From positions 1 to 64,000 of the forward strand of contig CAWIVJ010000023.1 of NCBI GenBank assembly GCA_963839525.1: a DNA stretch of 64,000 bases. Direction: 5' to 3'. How positions within the stretch are numbered: the first letter of the stretch is position 1; each line of letters starts with the position of its first letter. Below, in pieces: positions 38,635-48,723 of this stretch. A program made the translations under genes and the position numbers. The notes under the pieces are model-generated. The model searched no databases and was not told where the DNA came from. It was given only the letters and a program-made list of their open reading frames with translations. The stretch comes from CAWIVJ01 sp963839525 (GTDB lineage Bacteria > Cyanobacteriota > Vampirovibrionia > Gastranaerophilales > Gastranaerophilaceae).

Positions 38635-39633
38635 ATGACCTCAAATACAATATACGAAGCACGGATACTTACTAAAGATTTCTATAAAATTTTTGCCGGA
38701 GTTTATAGCGATTTTAGAGTTGCAGCAATAAGTGATTATAAATTTGAATTGGAACCGTTAAGCCATTTGGACTTTATTAATTGTATTGAAAAAGGGTTAA
38801 TTAAATGTATAATACTTCTGGAAAATCAAATTCCTACTGCTTTTTTAGCTTACACTACAGCTATTTCCGAAGCTATTGAATTAAATGTTATTCATTGTTT
38901 GGGAAATGAAGATTTAAGTACTAAACGAAAAGTTTTACTGGAAAAATTTTTGTTAGAAACAGAGCAGGAACGTAAAAAACAGATTGTTTGTTATCCTATG
39001 ATAGGTTCACAAGGAACGTTTTTAACCGATATAGCAAGTTACGGTTTTAAATTTGTAAATCTTGTTGTTCTAAGATTTATGTTTGAAAATATTCATAGTG
39101 AAACCACTCTAAACAAAGCTATTTTAAAAGAAAAAGGTCTTAAATATGAAATAACGACCTGGAAAAAAGAATATTTTGAAAAAGCTGTTGAAATTGTACA
39201 TTCTGCTTTTAAAAATACATCTGATGCGCTTTTTGACCCAAGGTTTAAATCATTGGAAGGAACCAGAGATATTATTTCAAAAATTATTGACAGTACGTAT
39301 GGAGAATTTTTACCTGAAGCGGTAAGTGTTTTGCTTTTTGAAGAAGAAGTTTGCGGATTTTGCTTTGTAAACATTACAGATGGTAAGATTGCTAATGTTC
39401 CTATTTTTGCAATTACCCCGGAACATCAAGGCAAAGGTCTTTCAAAGTATTTATTGAGAAATTCACTGCAAACACTTTTAGAATGGGTAAAATCAGGTAA
39501 AAGACAATTTAGCGAAGTTAATACTACGACAGAAATAGACAATTATCCTGCGCTTAAGCTGTATCGTCATCTTGGTTTTAAGGAAGATTACAGTTATCCT
39601 CAGGTTTATCTTCCGATTAATTTTGGTAATTAG
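38635..39633 (+). CDS. GNAT-family acetyltransferase, probably two domains
   Basis: A 332-residue protein. The C-terminal half has a GNAT core: YEITTWKKEYFEKAVEIV, GFCFVNITDGKI, the acetyl-CoA loop ITPEHQGKGLSKYLL and NYPALKLYRHLGF. The N-terminal half is related in length but lacks a clear loop, so it may be a degenerate first GNAT domain. The substrate is unknown. A GGAG site precedes the ATG. It is separated from ribBA by 93 bp. Confidence 0.75.
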   Translation: MTSNTIYEARILTKDFYKIFAGVYSDFRVAAISDYKFELEPLSHLDFINCIEKGLIKCIILLENQIPTAFLAYTTAISEAIELNVIHCLGNEDLSTKRKVLLEKFLLETEQERKKQIVCYPMIGSQGTFLTDIASYGFKFVNLVVLRFMFENIHSETTLNKAILKEKGLKYEITTWKKEYFEKAVEIVHSAFKNTSDALFDPRFKSLEGTRDIISKIIDSTYGEFLPEAVSVLLFEEEVCGFCFVNITDGKIANVPIFAITPEHQGKGLSKYLLRNSLQTLLEWVKSGKRQFSEVNTTTEIDNYPALKLYRHLGFKEDYSYPQVYLPINFGN

Positions 39634-39721
39634 TTAAAAATTGTAAATTTGGTAAAAGAACATAGCAAATTTTTTATTTACCGTACTTTAATTAAATGTG
39701 TTAATATAAAAGGAATTAGAA

Positions 39722-40099
39722 GTGAAGTTACCAAAAATTAGTCTAAATATTTCTCAAAACCAAAAACCTGCTTTTAAAACAAGAGAAAGAGGAGTTTTAA
39801 TATTCCCCACCAAAAAAATTAAAGAAATATTTGAAAGTAATTTAAAGAAAGAAGAAGTGCTTTTCCAAAAATCGTTTATTCAGGTTCTTAATAAATTAAA
39901 AGAATTGGGTCAGCAATTAAAAATCGAGGAAATAGCAAACGATTTTTATGTAAAAAATACAAAAAATGCTGAATTAATAGCGAAAAAAGGAAATAAAGAG
40001 TTTATTGGTTTTGTTGTTGAAGCAATCAAAAAGTTTATTGGTAAACTCCAAAGAATGCCCGAGCATTTTGAAGAAGTGAATACCAGTGAGTTTTTGTAA
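39722..40099 (+). CDS. Hypothetical basic protein, 125 aa
   Basis: Starts at GTG after AAAGGAATTAGAA. No family recognised. The N-terminal 20 residues are polar with the segment NQKPAFKT, and the rest is helical and rich in Lys and Glu (EVLFQKSFIQVLNKLKELGQQ). There is no signal peptide or membrane segment. It lies 101 bp before hpt on the same strand. Confidence 0.55.
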   Translation: MKLPKISLNISQNQKPAFKTRERGVLIFPTKKIKEIFESNLKKEEVLFQKSFIQVLNKLKELGQQLKIEEIANDFYVKNTKNAELIAKKGNKEFIGFVVEAIKKFIGKLQRMPEHFEEVNTSEFL

Positions 40100-40200
40100 C
40101 CTTAAAATTAATTTTTTTAATAAACAAAGGGGGTTTTTTACTTCATTGCGTAATTGGTAAAGTTGCGATATACTAATTAAAAATGATTTAAGGATTAAAT

Positions 40201-40731
40201 ATGAAAATTATTAAAAAAGATATTAAACCTTTATTTTCAAAAAATGAAATTCAATCAAAGATAGAAGAAATTGCCAGAGAAATAAATGACAGTATAAATG
40301 AAGAACTTTATCTGGTTTGTGTTTTAAAAGGTGCTGTAATTTTTGCAACTGATTTATTAAGAGTTCTTGATATGCCCGTTAAAATTGAATTTATCAGACT
40401 TTCAAGTTATGGTTCATCAACAGCTACATCAGGAAAAGTCAATGCTGTTGATATTTCTCTTCCGGATTTAAACGGTAAAAATGTTCTTATAGTTGAAGAT
40501 ATTGTTGATACAGGTCTTACGGCAAAATTTTTGCTTGACTTTATAGACAATAATTTCAAGACAAAAACCACAAAATTTTGTTCGCTTCTTGATAAGAAAT
40601 GTTTTAGGAGAACTCAAATAGAGCCTGATTATGTCGGTTTCGAAATAGATGATAAATTTGTAATCGGATACGGTCTTGACTACGACGGATATTTTAGAAA
40701 CTTACCTTATATCGGATATATTGAAGTTTAA
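40201..40731 (+). CDS. hpt: Hypoxanthine (guanine) phosphoribosyltransferase
   Basis: A 176-residue enzyme with the PRPP-binding loop VLIVEDIVDTGLTAK, an N-terminal VCVLKGAVIFATDL, the flexible loop IRLSSYGSSTATSG and the base-binding end FVIGYGLDYDGYFRNLPYIG. It salvages hypoxanthine and guanine to nucleotides and complements the purine nucleoside phosphorylase at 56151. The length is typical. Its stop overlaps the convergent downstream gene by 4 bp. Confidence 0.95.
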   Translation: MKIIKKDIKPLFSKNEIQSKIEEIAREINDSINEELYLVCVLKGAVIFATDLLRVLDMPVKIEFIRLSSYGSSTATSGKVNAVDISLPDLNGKNVLIVEDIVDTGLTAKFLLDFIDNNFKTKTTKFCSLLDKKCFRRTQIEPDYVGFEIDDKFVIGYGLDYDGYFRNLPYIGYIEV

Positions 40732-41018
40732 AATTTAGAATCGAATTTTGGTCTTGGACCGTTTATTTTCTCATCTGTAGCATTTAACACTAAATTGGTA
40801 TTGAAATTTGCGACACGAATTCTATTAAGTTCGTGTGTAATATCTCCGCTGAATACATTTTCATTTTCTTCCAAATAATTAAAAAGCGGTTCAAAAACTC
40901 CACCTGCTACATTCCCCGTTGTTTTTCCGATTTGCTGCAGAGTTTTTTCAGGAACTTTTATGTTCATCCCAAAAGTTTGTGTATTATTAAAAAAATTTGT
41001 AAAAGACAAATCTGCCAT
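40728..41018 (-). CDS. Hypothetical protein, 96 aa
   Basis: Small protein with the central segment GKTTGNVAGGVFEPLFNYLEEN and a C-terminal helix (THELNRIRVANFNTNLVLNATDEK). That helix faintly recalls the C-terminal helix of flagellar rod and hook proteins, but no flagellar neighbours exist, so I do not assign it. No signal peptide. Convergent with hpt. Confidence 0.5.
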   Translation of the reverse strand: MADLSFTNFFNNTQTFGMNIKVPEKTLQQIGKTTGNVAGGVFEPLFNYLEENENVFSGDITHELNRIRVANFNTNLVLNATDEKINGPRPKFDSKF

Positions 41019-41184
41019 ATATCCCTCAATTTTTGATCTATATAACTATTAATCGACCTTCCTTTACGAAAAGTTTAATGATTTAAGGGAAAAGTTCACA
41101 AAAAATTTTATATAATTTGGCAAGACTCTTGAATAATAGGCATTTTGACAATTTAAATTTACATTTACATTTTGTAATATTATA

Positions 41185-43041
41185 TTATTTCAAAACAATG
41201 CTGGAGCAAGCATCTGTCTTTGAAAATTGCATTTCGTATAAATGTTTGTATTTCCCGTTTTCAATTTTCATTAATTCCTGATGAGTTCCAAGTTCAGCAA
41301 GTTCACCTTCGTTTATTACTGCTATTCTATCAGCATTTTGTATAGTTGAAAGCCTATGCGCAATAACAAAAACCGTTTTATTTTGCATTAAGTTGTCCAA
41401 AGCTTTTTGAACAATTGCTTCTGATTTGTTATCAAGTGCAGAAGTTGCTTCATCAAGTATTACAATAGGTGCATTTTTAAGGATTGCACGCGCAATTGCT
41501 ACACGCTGTCTTTGACCGCCGGAAAGGGTTGTTCCTCTTTCACCTAAAAGTGTATCTAGCCCAAGGTCAAGTGTTGCGATGAACTCATCCAAATGTGCCA
41601 TGGAAATAGCTCTTTTTAAATCATCCTCACTGGCATTTTTATTTCCCATCTTGATATTTTCTCTAATTGTTCCTGAAAATAAAAAATTATCCTGAAAAAC
41701 AAAGGAAATATTATTTCTTAAAGACTCTAATTCTAATTTTTTTTGGTCAATTCCATCAATTTCGATTGAACCTGATTTTATATCATAAAATCGTGGTATT
41801 AAATTAACAACAGTACTTTTTCCGCCGCCTGAATTTCCTACTAATGCGATGGTTTCATTTTTAGATACACTTAAAGAAAAATTCTTTAAAACGGGGATAT
41901 CTTTTATATACTCAAAATTAATGTTTTTAAACTCAATTTTATTATTGAATCCTTCCATTTTAATTGCATTTGGTTCTGATTTAATTTCAGGAATAAGGTC
42001 AAAAAGTTCGAAAACCCTGCTCATAGCAACAAAAGTTCCTTGTAATCCCGCAAGAGTTTGACCTAAGCCTTTAACAGGTTTATATAAAAGTAAAAGGGAA
42101 GTTATAAACGCAGCGAAACTTCCGCTTGTAAGTTCGCCTGAAATAATCAAGTGGTTTCCGTAAGCCATTACAAGTGCAATTCCACAAGAAGCAATGAGAT
42201 ACATAACAGGAGATAACCAGCCTATACGTTTTGTTAAAGACATTGCCAAATTAAACTGTTCATCAATTTGGTCTTCAAAAAGCTGGTTTCTGTCTTGTTT
42301 CAAGTTATAAGCTGTAATAATTTTATTTCCTGAAAATGTTTCATTGAAATTAGTTGTCATTCCTCCGCCTATAACCATTGAAGCATTTGAAACAGATTTA
42401 ATTTTTTTTCTAATTAAAGCAACAGGAAGCATTGCAACCCCCAATACAGTAACCCCAATGATAGCTAGTTTCCAGGACGTATAAAGCAAAACGCCAACAA
42501 GACCTAGTATTCCAAAAATAGTAGATATAAATGTTTTTACATTGTCAACAATACTTCTGGAAGCTGCATCGGGATCTGATAAAAACCTTGTTAAAACAAG
42601 ACCGGATGAATTTATATCATAAAATTTTGAATCAAGAGAGGTTAATTTTCTAAATAAATCTTCTTTTAAGGAATTTGAAATTTTCATTCCTGTCCAATCA
42701 GTCAAATATGTATTGGCATATTTTAATCCGCCTTGAATAACGGCGAAAAGTATGATTGCAGGTGGAATTATCGTTGCAAAGAATTTTTGGCTTGCAAAAG
42801 TATAGCCCCAAAAATCTAAAATAGTTTGCGGACTTCCATTTACAACATTATCAATATAAGGTTTTAGCGAAAAAGCTACAACACCATCCAGAAGACCTAA
42901 AGGTATTGCTATTAAAATTCCCAGAATTGCTCTGAACATAACCGATTTTAAATAGGGATAAATTCTGCTGAGTAAATATCCATATCTAAAAGCATCTTTC
43001 GATACCGTATTTTTTAATTTCATTGAATCTTGTGTTTCCAT
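41185..43041 (-). CDS. MsbA-like ABC exporter (fused permease and ATPase), copy 1
   Basis: A 618-residue half-transporter. Six membrane helices (about 30-330) precede an ATPase with Walker A GNSGGGKSTVV, Q-loop FVFQDNFLFSGTI, signature TLSGGQRQRVAIARA, Walker B PIVILDEATSALD and switch HRLSTI. Such homodimers export lipid A or other lipids and peptides. A second copy lies at 58122-59912 with very similar motifs, so the two may form a heterodimer or serve different lipids. GAGGAATT precedes the ATG. It lies next to the UDP-GlcNAc epimerase gene. Confidence 0.88.
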   Translation of the reverse strand: METQDSMKLKNTVSKDAFRYGYLLSRIYPYLKSVMFRAILGILIAIPLGLLDGVVAFSLKPYIDNVVNGSPQTILDFWGYTFASQKFFATIIPPAIILFAVIQGGLKYANTYLTDWTGMKISNSLKEDLFRKLTSLDSKFYDINSSGLVLTRFLSDPDAASRSIVDNVKTFISTIFGILGLVGVLLYTSWKLAIIGVTVLGVAMLPVALIRKKIKSVSNASMVIGGGMTTNFNETFSGNKIITAYNLKQDRNQLFEDQIDEQFNLAMSLTKRIGWLSPVMYLIASCGIALVMAYGNHLIISGELTSGSFAAFITSLLLLYKPVKGLGQTLAGLQGTFVAMSRVFELFDLIPEIKSEPNAIKMEGFNNKIEFKNINFEYIKDIPVLKNFSLSVSKNETIALVGNSGGGKSTVVNLIPRFYDIKSGSIEIDGIDQKKLELESLRNNISFVFQDNFLFSGTIRENIKMGNKNASEDDLKRAISMAHLDEFIATLDLGLDTLLGERGTTLSGGQRQRVAIARAILKNAPIVILDEATSALDNKSEAIVQKALDNLMQNKTVFVIAHRLSTIQNADRIAVINEGELAELGTHQELMKIENGKYKHLYEMQFSKTDACSSIVLK

Positions 43042-43139
43042 AATTCCTCAAGTTTACATATTACAAATAATATTTTCCCATAAAAAAACAGGAAATACTA
43101 ACTATTAGAGAAATATTTATAAAGAATTAATTTTAAAAT

Positions 43140-44267
43140 TTACTTTACCCGAAAATATTCTCTAATAACTTTTTCTATTTTTTGAGATGATTTACCGTCT
43201 CCGTAAGGATTTTGGACTTGCAAACGTGTTTGCAATTTATCTTTTGCCAAAACTTTTTCGCTTTCCTCTGTAATTTTGTTATAGTCAGCGCCGACAAGAA
43301 TAGAAACACCTGCTTCAATACCTTCCTGACGTTCTGTTTCATAGCGCATTACAAGAGTGGGGCAGCCAAATGAAGGGGCTTCTTCCTGTATTCCTCCAGA
43401 ATCGGTCAAAATAAGTTTCGCGTTTTTCATTAAATAAACCAGATAAGGATAATCTAGTGGCTTCAGCAGGCGGACATTTTTAAATGGACTCAGTTTTGCA
43501 TGAACTTTATTTTTTACATTAGGATTCGGATGAACAGGTAAAACAAATGTATGATCGGAGTATTTTTTTGCTAAATCAGAGATTGCCTGCAAAATCTTGT
43601 CTATTCTTTCACCATGGTTTTCACGTCTGTGAACAGTTATTAAAACCAATTTACTGTCAAAAGTAATTTCTTTTTCTTTAAAAAAAGTTTCAGCTTTTAA
43701 AAGCATTTGTTCTGAAAGACAAAATAGGGCATCAATAACAGTATTGCCAAGAACATAGATTTTATCTTCTTCAATATTTTCTTTTAAAAGAGCTTTTTTA
43801 TTAGTTTCTGTAGGAGCAAAATGGAGCTGTGCAACACGGCTTGTCATTTGGCGCATAACTTCTTCCGGAAACGGCTCAAAAATGTCATAAGAACGAAGTC
43901 CTGCTTCTACGTGAAATACGGGAACTTTATGGTAAAAGCTTACCAGAGAGCCTGTTAAAACAGTTATTGTATCACCTTGAACGATTGTTGCATCAATTTT
44001 ATTTTCGTCGAATATTACATTTAGAGAAGTTAAAATTCTTGATTGAACTTCTGCAAGCGATTGATTTTCTCTCATGCAATCAAGATTTATATCTGCTTTT
44101 AATCCAAAATAAGAAAGAGTTTGGTTCGAAAGTTCTTTTTGTTGTTCGGTATTGCAGATAATTACTTTATAATCTTCAGGATGTTTTTTTAGTTCCAGAA
44201 TAACGGGAGCTAATTTAATAACCTCCGGACGTGTTCCAAATACGAATAAAATATTCTTCTTTATCAT
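43140..44267 (-). CDS. wecB: UDP-N-acetylglucosamine 2-epimerase (non-hydrolysing)
   Basis: A 375-residue enzyme converting UDP-GlcNAc to UDP-ManNAc for surface glycans. Motifs: FVFGTRPEVIKLAPV, VQGDTITVLTGSL, HVEAGLRSYDIFEPFPEE, NTVIDAL, TVHRRENHGERI and LTDSGGIQEEAPSFGCPTLVMR. The length is exactly that of the family. It is transcribed towards the MsbA-like gene 98 bp away, so the two may form a surface-glycan unit. Confidence 0.95.
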   Translation of the reverse strand: MIKKNILFVFGTRPEVIKLAPVILELKKHPEDYKVIICNTEQQKELSNQTLSYFGLKADINLDCMRENQSLAEVQSRILTSLNVIFDENKIDATIVQGDTITVLTGSLVSFYHKVPVFHVEAGLRSYDIFEPFPEEVMRQMTSRVAQLHFAPTETNKKALLKENIEEDKIYVLGNTVIDALFCLSEQMLLKAETFFKEKEITFDSKLVLITVHRRENHGERIDKILQAISDLAKKYSDHTFVLPVHPNPNVKNKVHAKLSPFKNVRLLKPLDYPYLVYLMKNAKLILTDSGGIQEEAPSFGCPTLVMRYETERQEGIEAGVSILVGADYNKITEESEKVLAKDKLQTRLQVQNPYGDGKSSQKIEKVIREYFRVK

Positions 44268-44359
44268 AACTTTTATTATATAATAAATAATTTAATTAAT
44301 ATCAGGAGCCAAAAAGTTATTCTAAGGGTTAAATATTTATTTTATGCTAATATAAAAAA

Positions 44360-45259
44360 ATGAGCAAAGTATTTAAATCAGGTTTTGTAGCAATAATAGG
44401 CCGCCCTAATGTAGGCAAATCTACTCTTTTAAATCAAATTTTAGGGCAAAAAATTGTTATTACAACTGATAAAGCCCAAACAACAAGAAAAAGAATTAAG
44501 GGAATTTTAACCACAGATAAAGGGCAAGTGGTTTTTATTGATACGCCCGGTGTGCATAAACCGCTTAATAAATTTGGAGAATTTTTGCTTGATGAAACAA
44601 AAATAGCTGTTCCTGATGCAGATTTAGTTTTATTTTTAGTTGATGCTTCTGAACCTGCAGGAAAAGGTGATAAGTGGATTATGGAAAATATTTTGAATAA
44701 AACAAAGATACCGATTTTGTTGGTGTTAAATAAAGTTGATAAGATTAAAAATCCTGTTAAAATTGATGAAAATCTTTTAACTTATAAAACTCTTTTTGAA
44801 AAAAATATTCTTGTTTTAAAGATTTCGGCAAAAACCGGAAGAAATAAGGATACGCTTATAGAAAATATTATTAAAAATCTTCCTGCAGGTAGAAAATTAT
44901 ATCCTGATGATGTTATAACAGAAGAAACTATGCGCGAAGTCGCACAAGAGATTGTTCGTGAGAAAATCTTAATTAATACAAAAGAGGAAATACCTCACTC
45001 CGTAGCTGTTTTGGTTGAAAAATATGAAGAAAATGATTCAATTGACAGGATTTATGCTTCAATATACTGTGAAACTAAAAGCCAAAAGGTAATTTTAATA
45101 GGTAAAGGAGGTTCTTTGCTTAAGAAAATCGGAACCGAAGCACGCCTTGAACTTGAAGAAATATTAGAAAAAAAAGTTTACCTTGAATTAAATGTAAAAA
45201 TTGAAAAAAATTGGCGGAAAAATAAAAAAGTACTTAAAATTTTAGGTTACAGCGAGTAG
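44360..45259 (+). CDS. era: GTPase Era
   Basis: A 299-residue GTPase with G1 GRPNVGKSTLL (14-24), G3 IDTPGVHKPLNKFGE, G4 LNKVDKI and a C-terminal KH RNA-binding domain (VILIGKGGSLLKKIGTEAR and YLELNVKIEKNWRKN). Era binds 16S rRNA and aids 30S assembly. The length matches the family. It stands alone before the Hcp-like array. Confidence 0.97.
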   Translation: MSKVFKSGFVAIIGRPNVGKSTLLNQILGQKIVITTDKAQTTRKRIKGILTTDKGQVVFIDTPGVHKPLNKFGEFLLDETKIAVPDADLVLFLVDASEPAGKGDKWIMENILNKTKIPILLVLNKVDKIKNPVKIDENLLTYKTLFEKNILVLKISAKTGRNKDTLIENIIKNLPAGRKLYPDDVITEETMREVAQEIVREKILINTKEEIPHSVAVLVEKYEENDSIDRIYASIYCETKSQKVILIGKGGSLLKKIGTEARLELEEILEKKVYLELNVKIEKNWRKNKKVLKILGYSE

Positions 45260-45337
45260 AATTGAATAAAAAATATAATTAGTATTTTTTAATCTCCTTT
45301 AAGCTATTTTTATATTCAATTTGCTAATTTATAAAAC

Positions 45338-45349
45338 GGATAATTATCC
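45338..45349. promoter_or_regulatory. 12-bp perfect palindrome upstream of the Hcp-like array
   Basis: GGATAATTATCC, 67 bp before the first array gene. A possible operator for a dimeric regulator. It does not match the NsrR or FNR/HcpR-type sites usually seen upstream of hcp. Confidence 0.35.
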
Positions 45350-45415
45350 TAAAGATTAATAAAACGAGTAATATATTTTAGACTGAATTTTTGTAGAATA
45401 TTAGGGAGGTCTAAA

Positions 45416-47041
45416 ATGCATTATAATTACTATCAAACTATTCCTTATGAATATGATGAATTTATTTCCGGATGGTTTAATTCAAGGAATCCTTCTTTGT
45501 CAAGCTTACAAGAAGTTATATTAATATACTTGCAGGAAATGGCTTATTATATTTTAAAATTGAGAGAGCTCGGCGCACAAAATGAGGTGATTAAAGATAA
45601 CATAATAAATGCGATTTTGGCTATTATTGCAAATGTAGATTATAATCAAGAAGAGTTTCAAAAGCTTATGATGATTTTGGCTCAAGATTTGAGTCAGGCT
45701 AAGACTTTATATGCAAATCTTTGTTATAAAAATAATTTAGAAGCCAAATTTTTAAAAACAGAATTTAAACATCATAAAGAATTCGATATTGCTGATATTA
45801 TAAAACGTGGCGAAAGATATTATGTGAAAAAAAATACAGAACTTACTTCTGAGCAAAAGAATTTATATGATATTATGATTCTTCTCATAAAAAGAATATG
45901 CATAAAAATAATTCAGCTTAAAAGTTACGATAAAGATTATGAAACGGCTTATATTACAATATTAACTTTGCTTAATACAATGAATACCGAGAAAATTAAA
46001 ATCAGTGAAATAAGAAATGTTATAGAAGTTTGTAATTCAGAGTATTATAAATTGCTTAAAACTTTATATGCCATCCAAGAAGAAACTTACGGTGAAAGAG
46101 AAGTAGTTAATATTTCTTTTGCTCCGCGTACAGGGAAGGCAATACTTGTATCCGGCATAGATATGACTCAATTGGATGCTGTTTTAAAAGCAACCAGGGA
46201 TAGAGAAGTTGATGTTTATACTCATGGAATGATATTACTTATGGCCCATACTCTTCCTAAATTTAAAGAATATCCTAATTTAGTAGGACATTTTGGGAGA
46301 AGTACCGAGAACAGCTTATTTGATTTTGCAGCATTTCCCGGAGCTATATTAATGACAAGATATTTATTCCAAAAGGTTGAATATCTTTACCGCGGAAGAC
46401 TTTTTACCACCGATATGTTTGCTCCAAGCGGTGTTATCAAGATTAAAGACGATGACTTTGAACCATTAATCCAAGCGGCTTATCAGGCTAAAGGTTTTAC
46501 CAAAAAAGAACAAGAAATCATTTTAAATGTTGGTTTTAGACAAAAGTTTATTGAGGATAAAGTTCAAGAGCTTATTGATAAAATGGAAAAAAATAAAATT
46601 AAGCATCTTTATTTTATAGGCATTTTGAATTATGACAGCGAATATAGAGAATATTTTGATAAATTTTTAAGATTAATGCCAAAGAATTGTTATGCAATAT
46701 CTTTATCTCATGAAGAAAATGAAGAAAATGTTTTACACATCGATGCTTTGTATGATTATTTATTTATTTACAGAATTTTAGAAAAATTTAATGAAATAAA
46801 GCCTTTGAACAAATTAAAAATAACCGTTTTTATAACGAAATGTGATCAATATACAATTACAAATATTATAAATTTTATAGGTATGGGTATAAAAAGCATT
46901 TATCTTTGTAAATGTATTCCTACAATGATAAACCCCAGAATGTTTGAAACAATGAAAAAAACTTTTGGCATAAAAGAATTTTCTACTCCTGAAAAAGACC
47001 TTAAAAACACTTTATCAAAGAGGAAAGAAGGTAAAAAATGA
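45416..47041 (+). CDS. Hybrid-cluster protein (Hcp)-like paralog 1, cluster ligands lost
   Basis: A 541-residue protein with the Hcp layout: an N-terminal helical domain (SLQEVILIYLQEMAYYILKL near 29), then GKAILVSGIDMTQLD, VYTHG, FPGAILMTR, GRLFTTD and a Hcp-type end (GIKSIYLCKCIPTMINP and STPEKDL). Hcp binds a 4Fe-2S-2O cluster through His, two Glu and four Cys. Here the His is Ile, the first Glu is Met, two Cys are lost, and the WYEQKA segment with the second Glu is deleted. The only retained site is Cys476 (TKCDQYTITN). N-terminal CxxC is absent. Redox activity is unlikely. GGGAGG precedes the start; the stop overlaps paralog 2 by 4 bp. Confidence 0.85.
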   Translation: MHYNYYQTIPYEYDEFISGWFNSRNPSLSSLQEVILIYLQEMAYYILKLRELGAQNEVIKDNIINAILAIIANVDYNQEEFQKLMMILAQDLSQAKTLYANLCYKNNLEAKFLKTEFKHHKEFDIADIIKRGERYYVKKNTELTSEQKNLYDIMILLIKRICIKIIQLKSYDKDYETAYITILTLLNTMNTEKIKISEIRNVIEVCNSEYYKLLKTLYAIQEETYGEREVVNISFAPRTGKAILVSGIDMTQLDAVLKATRDREVDVYTHGMILLMAHTLPKFKEYPNLVGHFGRSTENSLFDFAAFPGAILMTRYLFQKVEYLYRGRLFTTDMFAPSGVIKIKDDDFEPLIQAAYQAKGFTKKEQEIILNVGFRQKFIEDKVQELIDKMEKNKIKHLYFIGILNYDSEYREYFDKFLRLMPKNCYAISLSHEENEENVLHIDALYDYLFIYRILEKFNEIKPLNKLKITVFITKCDQYTITNIINFIGMGIKSIYLCKCIPTMINPRMFETMKKTFGIKEFSTPEKDLKNTLSKRKEGKK

Positions 47042-48678
47042 GTAATAAAAATAACAAAAACAAAAATAATAAAAATCAAGTACTTACTTATGAGCCAAAT
47101 AAATGTGAGGAATGCTTACCAAGAGGCAGCCATTCCATAAATCCAGTATTATCATCATTAAATGAAATAATAATTATCTACTTAAAAGAATTGTCTTTTT
47201 ATATTTTAAAATTAAAAGATTTTGGAATCACCAATGATGCAATCAAAGAAGTTTTTATTTATGCATTAACTAATATTGTTACGGACGCAGAATATAATCA
47301 GGAACAGTTTGATGATATTATTTCCAAATTATATGATTATATTTTATACACCAAAAATCTATATGAAAAAAATTGTTTGGAAAGAAATTTAGAAATTAAA
47401 TATGTAAAATCTTATTTTAAATATAGTAAAACTATAGATTTGACAAAGGCTATAAAAAAAGGGGAAAAATATTTTCTAAAGAGAAATTCTTTTCTTACTC
47501 CAAGACAAGAGAATTTATACGAAATTGTATTATTTTTAGGAAAAAGTTTAACTATTAAAATACTTGAACTTCAGTCATTGGGTAAAGATCATGATAATGC
47601 TTTTTACGCTATTTTATTGTTACTAAATATAATAAAACCTTCAAAAGTTTTTCCTGAAGAAGAAGTCAAACAAAAAATTTCAGAAATTATTAAAATTTAC
47701 TATGATATAGTCAGAACGGTTTTTTACAGGCAAGTTGAACTTTTTGGAGAGATAAGACCTGCAGAAGTTTCTTTTTCTTCTGTTCCAGGAAAAGCTATTC
47801 TAGTTTCAGGCTCGGATTACAAAATTTTAGAATTTGTACTGGAAGCAGTAAAAAATAAAGATATTAACGTATATACTCATGGAACAGAAATGCTTATGGC
47901 GAGGTCTTTTCCAAAATTTCAGGATAACCCGAATTTAAAAGGGCATTTTGGATCAAATATTGAAAGTTGTTTATTAGATTTTGCTACATTTCCTGGTTCA
48001 ATTTTAATATCAAAAAGATCTCTGCAAAAGATTGAATATTTATATCGCGGAAGATTATTTACATTAGATCCTATACCGCCTCAGGGGGTTATCAAAATAA
48101 AAAATCATGATTTTGAACCTCTTATAAAATCAGCCCTTGAAGCAAAGGGGTTTAAAAAAGCTACTAAAAAACCTTCAATTAAAGTCGGTTTTGATGAAAA
48201 AGAACTTAATAAAAAAATTGATTATGTTCTGAGTAAAATGTTTAAAAAAGAAATTAAACACCTTTATATTATAGGAATTATAAACTATCCCAATGCCCAC
48301 AAACAATATTTTGAAAAATTTTTTGAGTTATTACCAAAAGATTGTTTTGCTTTTTCCATTGATTATAATAAAAACGAAAACAATATTTTTCATTTGGATT
48401 CTTTTTATGATTATACTGTTTTGTATAAAATTTTAAAACGAATAAAAGAAAAGACTTCTTTAGATAAAATAAAAATAAGTATATTTGTAACAAGATGCGA
48501 TAAGCATATAATTTCAAACTTAATTAATTTAAAAGATTTTGGAATAAAAAACCTTTACATCTGTAAATGTCCTTCAAATTTAGTAAATCCTGCATTAATA
48601 GAAACTTTGAAAGAAACTTTTGAAATAAAAGAATTTTCTGATCCGCAAAAAGACATTCAGGAAACTTTAACTAAATAG
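47038..48678 (+). CDS. Hcp-like paralog 2, cluster ligands lost, CxxC kept
   Basis: A 546-residue sister of paralog 1, coupled to it by an ATGA overlap, with AAGAAGG upstream. After an Asn/Lys-rich start it has CEEC (Cys23 and Cys26), which may be a remnant of the N-terminal cluster motif, though two of the usual four cysteines are missing. Core blocks: GKAILVSGSDYKILEF, VYTHGTEMLMARSFPKF, FPGSILISKRS and GRLFTLDPIPP. Cys487 (TRCDKHIISN) matches the retained Hcp cysteine. The other hybrid-cluster ligands are replaced or deleted. Confidence 0.85.
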   Translation: MSNKNNKNKNNKNQVLTYEPNKCEECLPRGSHSINPVLSSLNEIIIIYLKELSFYILKLKDFGITNDAIKEVFIYALTNIVTDAEYNQEQFDDIISKLYDYILYTKNLYEKNCLERNLEIKYVKSYFKYSKTIDLTKAIKKGEKYFLKRNSFLTPRQENLYEIVLFLGKSLTIKILELQSLGKDHDNAFYAILLLLNIIKPSKVFPEEEVKQKISEIIKIYYDIVRTVFYRQVELFGEIRPAEVSFSSVPGKAILVSGSDYKILEFVLEAVKNKDINVYTHGTEMLMARSFPKFQDNPNLKGHFGSNIESCLLDFATFPGSILISKRSLQKIEYLYRGRLFTLDPIPPQGVIKIKNHDFEPLIKSALEAKGFKKATKKPSIKVGFDEKELNKKIDYVLSKMFKKEIKHLYIIGIINYPNAHKQYFEKFFELLPKDCFAFSIDYNKNENNIFHLDSFYDYTVLYKILKRIKEKTSLDKIKISIFVTRCDKHIISNLINLKDFGIKNLYICKCPSNLVNPALIETLKETFEIKEFSDPQKDIQETLTK

Positions 48679-48723
48679 GGATAATTATAAGAGTATTTAT
48701 CATAACAGTCAAGAAAGAAAAAA

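Noticed and set aside
40728..41018. Flagellar rod or hook protein
   Set aside because: Similarity is limited to one short C-terminal helix, and no flagellar genes are nearby.
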